A program made the position numbers and the translations under genes. This document shows, piece after piece, positions 58,014 through 64,000 of a stretch of 64,000 nt of DNA (position 1 is the first letter of the stretch; every line of letters begins with the position of its first letter). The stretch is from Brachynemurus nebulosus (taxonomy: Eukaryota; Arthropoda; Insecta; Neuroptera; Myrmeleontidae), in assembly GCA_035578155.1 (NCBI GenBank), contig JAPWDM010000005.1, positions 18,226,877-18,290,876 of the forward strand, given 5' to 3'. The notes beneath the pieces were generated by a model. That model saw only the letters and a program-made list of their open reading frames with translations. It did no database searches and was not told the DNA's origin.

Positions 58014-60980
58014 TCACTGTCTATTTTCGTTATTCTTTAAATCGGAAATAAGTTCAGAAATTGATGGAATTTCGGAATCCCATTTTGTTTCAATGTTATA
58101 TATATAACGTTGTATTAAAGTTAAAATGTGACTACATTCAGAACTATACCGTGCGTTTAAAACATGATAAGCTTTAAAACAAATGTCAAAAGCCTTTAAA
58201 CATGAATTTATTTGATACTTAATATTGTCTATAATTACGTATGTTTCGGTAATATTTTTTAAATTTGGTCCTACCACTAGTATAAATGGTTGTACTGTAA
58301 GTCCATGTTTTAACATACGGGTGCGACGATTTTCTATAGTGACGTCAATTTCAGATGGCGTTGTTGAATGTAACAGTAGTCCTTCTAAAATTTCGGGTAT
58401 TGTTGGCTTCCACTGCTTTCTTTTGTTGAATATTCTTGCTCTGGATTGTATTAGATATGGTAATAATGATATTTTTAATGTTGTTTTGCTATCTGAAAAA
58501 GAAAATATACGTATTTAAAATAAGTTAAGTACGAGTCTGACTCACGCACGGAGGGTTTCGTATAATATCTTCCTTCCTAAAGGGTAACTTCCTAAACCAA
58601 AAAGGTTATGTAAATAAAATTTCAGCTCAATCGGAGATATTTATATGGTTTTTGGAACTCCAGCCAAAATTTTTCCATTTTATCTAAAAAAAAAAACTAT
58701 AGACATTTGGACGAAGTTCGTTTTACTTTTCCTGTAATATATATGGAATTTCCTATTTGTATGAATTTTTTCAAAGTTTTCGGTTCGAAAACTTCGAAGA
58801 TAAGAAAGGGGGACGGTATTTTTTCGCACATTTTTGGCCATAACTTAAGAACCTACGTAATTTAAACTTTTAAAAAAAGTAGTTTTGAAATGTGTAAACA
58901 AAGCCCTTTCAAATGATATCCCACTTGACCTTGGTTTCGCACTTACAAATTTCAACCGTCCATTTCTAACCCCTTTTCAAATAAAAATAAAAGGATTTCT
59001 GAAATTAATTTACCTGTAATAGATGTAGACAAACGATTTCTATACGGACGGACATTGAAGTCTCACTCTAAGGGTTCCGTTTTTTATTTTTTTACGGAAC
59101 CCTAAAAACAACAGAAAAATAGTAAATAAAAAGAAATGTTTCTTACTTTCAGATAAGTTAATGTTGTCTAATTCCTTGAGTGTACACCGAGCCTCATCTG
59201 GTAAATACTTCCTTTTTAATTTTAACAAAGACTCAATAAAACTGGAAAAATTTGATAATAGGCATAACTCCTTTTCTGGGAAAAGTTCTGCAAAATCTTT
59301 TTCAATCTGTAAAATTTTAAGAAAAAAACAAAACTGAAACGTTTTTTACATTACAGTTTCCAAATATGAAATATATTTTTAATTTTTTACCAAAGTAAAT
59401 CCAAAAGAACATTTTAGAATAGGCCATTGTGAAATAAACTCATTTACGGTTAATAATTGATTACTTTCATGTTTCCTCAACGGAAAAGTTTTTTTCCAAA
59501 AATCAATAACTTGATCAAATGGTTCAGTATTATATTCCAACCATGTTTTAAAATTTACAAGATTTTTTGATTCACCTAAAATTAAGTGAAAAATAAACAA
59601 AAAATATTTGTTAGATTGTAAAAACGAAAAAAGTATGATTTTACCTTCATCAGACTCCACACTTAAGGATTCACTAGGCGGTGTAGGACTCCAAAGACCT
59701 GAAGTTCTGAAATAACGTAATTTGTTTCTATATTTATCTATTAAACGGCCTTTCGCTGGCGTACATTTTCCAGTAGAAGATTTTTTTAGTGATGGTACAT
59801 AGTAAGTTTCTTTAACTTCATTTGGGAAAATATCAATAATATCTTGAGCCAATTTTTCAAAATGGCTTGCATCCAATTTTCTAAAAATTAATAACGAAAT
59901 TTTTTTTTAATTCTATATAATTAATATTCAACTTTAATTTGAAAAATACCGTGTAGTCGATTTAAATATTTCTGATATGATTAAATCACAAAGAATATTT
60001 CGTGATTTTCGATCTAAGATTCGGTTTCCCGCATAAGTTGCTAGAATAATTTTTCCGTTACAAGTATTATTTAAAATATCATTTAAATTAAAATCTAACT
60101 GTTGACAATTATTTAGTTTTTGTATTAATTCGTCTCCGTAACATGCGTTATATCTTTTTATTTTTGCTGGTGATACTTCTACTGGATCAAAATTTTCTAA
60201 ATCCGAAAAATTAGTAGATACAGTCGAGCAACTGGAACTGGTTTCATATTTATTTGGCTAAAATAAAATATTATATATTATATTACAAAAAAAAACCGTC
60301 TATTTTTTTTCTTTCAATTATTTAAAATTAATTGAATTTACCAGAACAGTTACAGGTAATTTTTCCCGTTTAAAGGCATTTAATTTGGAAATAAACTTGC
60401 TACGTGGTCCTATTTTTTTAAATATTTCAGCTATCATGTCTTCAGTTAAATGTAATAATGACGTAATATCTATCTCGTTATCTAACAAAAAACAATTTAG
60501 TATTATACTACTGAATAAACTAATTTCATAAAATTAAATTCATATTATGAATGCATAAAGATTGGGCACATATTAATTATTTATTGCTTTGAAAAAAATA
60601 TGAACCAAAAGCAATACATTTTAATTTACAACAACACGGCTGATAACTTAGGTATTGTTTGTTAAAATAATAATGACGTAATATCTATTTCGTTACCTAA
60701 AAATGATTTAGTATTATAATAAACTAATTTAATCAAATTAAATTCATAATTAGTATAAATGTAAAAAAGTTTGGGCAGGTGCTAATTACTAATATCTTTG
60801 AAATAAATGAAAAACCCAAAACAACAGATTTTATTTAGAACAATATGGCTGATAAAGATATGTATATGTACTATGTACCTACTATTTGTTAAAAAAATTA
60901 TTTTTTTACTTACCGATAAAAACAGATATATACTCTTCGAAACCCCAATTTTTCAAAATGGTCTTTGTTTCCTCATCCAT
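58014..60980 (-). CDS. SAM-domain second protein of the EnSpm element (seven exons, 524 aa)
   Basis: I read seven exons on the minus strand: 60980-60914, 60481-60342, 60257-59950, 59880-59645, 59575-59391, 59306-59147 and 58492-58014. All introns begin GT and end AG, and the codon phases agree at all six junctions; the stop is TGA. The first two exons (69 codons) form a SAM-like domain: ILKNWGFEEYISVF, then DITSLLHLTEDMIAEIFKKI and GPRSKFISKLNAF. The middle contains YVPSLKKSSTGKCTPAKGR and WLEYNTEPFDQVIDFWKKTF. The last exon has QPFILVVGPNLKNITETYVI and KAFDICFKAYHVLN, a segment familiar from proteins accompanying animal EnSpm-like transposases. It lies upstream of the transposase on the same strand, like the second product of other CACTA elements. 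It may be a DNA-binding or assembly partner; that is inference. The ATG at 60980 is the first usable one. Confidence 0.75.
58525..59106. mobile_element. Interspersed repeat in the last intron, ACGGAACCCT end
   Basis: The intron between exons 6 and 7 (58493-59146) contains a non-coding block starting near GAGTCTGACTCACGCACGG. It ends in a terminal hairpin AGGGTTCCGTTTTTTATTTT followed by TTTACGGAACCCT. A hairpin of this sequence is common at the ends of non-coding insect repeats. The host gene's splice sites flank it and remain intact. Confidence 0.5.
60460..60700 (-). repeat. ~200-bp duplication of the exon 2 start with its intron
   Basis: The 5' half of exon 2 plus its upstream intron sequence (60455-60655) resembles 60662-60865. 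Both have AATAATGACGTAATATCTAT, ATTTAGTATTATA, TTGGGCA and CGGCTGATAA/TGGCTGATAA in the same order. The duplicated exon piece lies within intron 1 and lacks the rest of the exon, so it is a pseudo-exon, though an acceptor-like TTTAG precedes it. Confidence 0.7.
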
Positions 60981-61909
60981 TTTAATAACTAATGTTAAAC
61001 ATATATATTACATATATAGAAAAAAATACAAAAACACACAATGGCGTCACTTGGATGTTTAGAACGGAACGTTTAAATATTTCTTTTAATGTTAAATCAC
61101 TTTAAACTACTCAATACAACCGACGCGAATGCCGAAACAGTACATAATGATGTATATGTATATCGTATATCACATGACCATATTCTACATGCGCAGTTTC
61201 AAATGTGTTGAACATATTTAAGTTGTGTTCAACTGGAATAAAATATACTGGACTGAAACTAAATGTCGTTTGCATAACTTTTAAAATAAATTCATTCAAA
61301 TAAAATTAAATAAACAAATGGTTTTTAAAACTGAAATAATGTGTTTGTTTGGAACTTATTAAAAAATGCAAACAAAAAAATTAATTTTTGGAAATAACAG
61401 AAATGATTAGGTAAACTGTATGATAATTCATTGGACAAAATTTTATTTGGGCAAAATAATACTTTTCAAACATTCAGTTTTATTTCATTGAACTGAATCG
61501 TTTTTTTCCGTGTACAGCCCCCTCTATCAGTTTCTCATGCCGACCGAAACCAATGCACATTATTTATCTTCAGCAGTTAATATACATCAACTGAGAATTA
61601 TTAGCCAGCTAAGAACAATGTGTTGCTTACATGTAAAATTTTTCGTTAATAACATAGCGTATAAATGGGACCAAATGCATGTTTGTAAAATATGCCACAG
61701 TCAGGAAAAAGAAACAGTTATGCACTTTCTGTTTCAATGTGCTATGTTCAGCTGGGCTAGACAATGCTTCATACAGAACCCCTTCTCTGAAAATGCTTCA
61801 AGTGACCATAAACTGGTAGAACTTTTAACTAACCTCGACAAACTTCAATTTAAAAAATACACTGGTATGTCTGCACAGCACTTAAAACGACAAGTTTCAT
61901 TTTAAATGA

Positions 61910-63320
61910 GTAAAAAAGTAAAAAAATTGTTGTGAATAGCCAATTTTTTCAAGTTTTCTTGTATATGTTGCGAAAGCTATAAAATATTATATTCAGGAGC
62001 AAATAAAAACATGAGGAACAGTTTTTGGCTATTAAGTGTAGTTAATCACTCGTTAATTAATGGTCCAGACTAATCTTGATATTTTTAATGGCTCGGACTA
62101 ATTTTCGCAAGAGCAAGAGTCACGCCGGGTAAGAATGAGATATTTGGCTAATTTGAGAAGCTATTTTGAAAACCATATTAATGCATTAGGCGCACGTCTA
62201 TCGCACATCCTTCATTTGCTAAAAGGCGTCGGGTGGGCAGTACAACAATTTTGTAACAATTTTTTAACAGGGCCCAGAACATCAATTATTTTTTTATAAT
62301 TTACATTAGTTTTACTAAGGCGGTACACAAAATTATTAAAAAATTGTTATATTTACTTAATTTGTTTAGAAAAAGTTAATTTTTTAATCAGTTTCAAAAA
62401 TCAGGATCTGTATAAAAAACTGACCTGTAATGAAAGAAAGTTATCTATCGACCAAACAGATAGTGACTCCAAAATGCCATACGCTGCAGTACGACGTTTT
62501 TCAACGTTTTTAATCACTCAACGTTGTTTCAGAAATCGGTTCAAAACGATTTTCAAAAATATTTCTACAGTCATACATAATTCCTTTTCACTATTTTCCA
62601 AAATTTTTCATACTATAAATAAAAACATGAATAAATCTATGTATTATCGAAAATATTAGAAAAGAGTTAAAAAGCTAATACGATGTGACTAGCGTTTGTT
62701 TATTATTGACGCCTGAATGACTATAAATAAACAAATACATAATTCACTACCCATAAATGTATATATCAACTGTGGTTCAAAATATTTCCGATAGCGACAA
62801 ATTCATCTTTAGTATCATTTTATATTTAAAATAAAAAAAAAAAACTATCTGCACTTTAATCGATTAATAATTATAATCGACAGCACAATAACAATACTGC
62901 GTGATTAAGGTCAAATGTTTGTAATTTTTTTTAAACTCAATTAAAATATGTGAAATTTTTTATATCAGAATGAGGAAAACAGTATTTCGGATATGTTTTA
63001 TATATATTATTTTAAACATGTGTCCTTGATCACCTAGTCTATGTGTGTTTTTATTGCATATATGGTAGGCACTACGGAGCTATGGATAACACATATGGGT
63101 TTTACAGTTTGTTGATATCATTACAGTCTCATAGTAGCACCGCATCAATATTTGCTGTAAAATATCTTTGTTTCTACAAAAGGGTATATAGTAGTATAGG
63201 TATGTATGGTTTTGCTTCATATAGCCATACACATTTTGTGGCCTTAATGAATCTAAATATGGTTGAACATATTTAAAAATATACCAAATGTTCAGTCTAT
63301 ATTAATATTCAGTCTAATAT
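61910..63320. other. No gene recognised
   Basis: AT-rich. Presumably LINE 3' flank first, then unassigned sequence. Confidence 0.35.
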
Positions 63321-63330
63321 TGTGCAATAA

Positions 63331-63428
63331 GTGCGGGAAATTGTCGATTGCCCACGTAAGCGAAGTTGAGTGCACTCACTACGTTCGTGCGCTCATTCGC
63401 TTCAGTGGGGCAATCGAAAATCCCGCAC
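63331..63428. repeat. ~98-bp GC-richer hairpin
   Basis: GTGCGGGAAATTGTCGATTGCCC at the left is inverted at the right (GGGGCAATCGAAAATCCCGCAC), with AAGCGAA and TTCGCTT further in. It stands out from its AT-rich flanks. Possibly a small MITE; no clear target duplication. Confidence 0.6.
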
Positions 63429-63429
63429 G

Positions 63430-64000
63430 AGTTACACATACTATTTTTTATTACGAATTTCACATACTTTTTTCTATTATTATCACTATTTTTGACATTT
63501 TTATTACTTTTTAAAATAATATTTTTAAATGTTTGTCTTTTTTTTCTGAATTAATTATCGTTTAAGTCTGCAAAAATTTTCTTCAGTGTCAAAATTACTT
63601 TAAATCAGATTTCCGTAGATTTGCGTTGGCGGGCCAAGTCTCATTTACAAATTGAAAATACGGGTACTACCTAATGTCACAAACACATCTAGAAAATAAG
63701 TCATAACTTTTTGAACAAATTATTACAGCAAAAGTGAAAATTTCGCATTTAAATTACCTAAAATTCACCGACAGATATAATTCAACTCATTTTTGTAGCT
63801 ATTGTGTAATTCGAAATGGAAAGAAATCGATTGGATGACGTCATCGCGTATATTACAATTTTTTAAAACCTTCCAAAAACCGTAAATTTGATGTTAGAAA
63901 CATAAAATTTGAAACTATAAGCGAAATTTGAGATTTTTTTCATTTTTGACAAAATCAGAATTGAATAATCAGGCAATTTTGACAGTTAAATAGAGGTCAT
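63430..64000. other. No gene recognised
   Basis: AT-rich. Nothing assignable. Confidence 0.35.

Larger units (their letters stand above)
53726..61512 (-). mobile_element. Apparently complete EnSpm/CACTA-type transposon, 7787 bp
   Basis: Termini CACGGAAAAAAAG (left) and CACGGAAAAAAAC (right, minus strand) are 12-bp inverted repeats, bordered by TA (53724-53725 and 61513-61514). Subterminal zones of several hundred bp on each side are full of TCAAATAAA/TTTATTTGA words in both orientations, as in other CACTA elements. Two genes run leftward: a SAM-domain protein (58014-60980) and the transposase (54796-57228). Neither shows a visible inactivating change. The element inserted into a LINE reading frame, and a MITE later inserted into its left non-coding part. 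The classical CACTA/CACTG terminus is CACGG here. Confidence 0.85.
52834..61905 (+). pseudogene. LINE ORF2 C-terminal fragment, split by two DNA transposons
   Basis: Three plus-strand pieces form one frame: 52834-53109, 53583-53723 and 61515-61905. Piece 1 contains DDWTRNVHSLYSGVILLEQK and, after one frameshift near 52985, YYERLYELDSSPF. Piece 2 begins KEIVTQLGFSELWE. Piece 3 begins SPLYQFLMPTET and includes ISQLRTMCCLHVKF and the knuckle CKICHSQEKETVMHFLFQC. This is the C-terminal end of a non-LTR retrotransposon polyprotein. At both junctions the frame continues exactly once the insert and one copy of its target duplication are disregarded. The LINE was therefore inserted first and still open in this part when the transposons arrived. 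The frameshift and loss of the upstream reverse transcriptase make it non-functional. Confidence 0.75.

Overview
This window looks like eukaryotic, AT-rich intergenic or intronic DNA, most likely from an arthropod (probably an insect). The evidence is spliceosomal GT-AG introns, non-LTR retrotransposons, Tc1, hAT, EnSpm/CACTA and PIF/Harbinger-type elements, long (TA)n tracts and many foldback repeats. No rRNA, CRISPR array or bacterial-type operon is visible. No host gene can be named. The only host-gene candidate is a small group of plus-strand terminal exons near 51.2-52.0 kb. Nearly everything else that can be assigned is mobile DNA, much of it nested.

Layout. 0-3.5 kb: a tRNA-like SINE fragment, one copy of a dispersed repeat and a diverged ~160-bp tandem repeat. 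3.57-7.55 kb: a decayed CR1/Jockey-like LINE on the minus strand, interrupted by a 538-bp inverted-repeat element. 7.6-31 kb: gene-poor sequence with several inverted-repeat elements, including a TTAA-flanked 1.3-kb element, an EnSpm-like MITE and a hAT-like MITE. 31.2-33.7 kb: a long-armed palindromic element carrying a 5'-truncated LINE and a non-autonomous hAT element. 34.5-40 kb: hAT-type MITEs and foldbacks. 40.6-43.6 kb: an apparently intact Tc1 transposon with a 344-aa transposase, sitting between (TA)n tracts, extra copies of its own 3' end and two large palindromes. 45.0-46.4 kb: the 160-bp repeat again, split by a Harbinger-type MITE. 47-49.3 kb: further repeats and a pair of mariner-type MITEs.

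52.8-61.9 kb is the best-resolved region. One LINE copy has been split by two DNA transposons. The first is a 457-bp hAT element with an 8-bp target duplication. The second is a 7.8-kb EnSpm/CACTA element with a TA duplication. At each site the LINE reading frame is restored if the insert and one duplication copy are removed. The EnSpm element carries an uninterrupted 810-codon transposase (two C2H2 fingers and a DVMH core) and a divergently spaced same-strand second gene. I reconstructed that second gene as seven exons (524 codons) beginning with a SAM-like domain; every junction is GT-AG and every phase matches.

The observation most worth following up is an RNA architecture that recurs at five unrelated loci (about 6.5, 25.6, 27.4, 38.2 and 48.0 kb). 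Each resembles a minimal type I hammerhead ribozyme: a CUGANGA-like box plus U, a stem, GAAA or GAAG, a 4-6-nt self-complementary segment, U[A/C], and a 3-5-bp closing stem. The stems differ between loci but remain paired, and every copy lies inside an inverted-repeat-bounded element.
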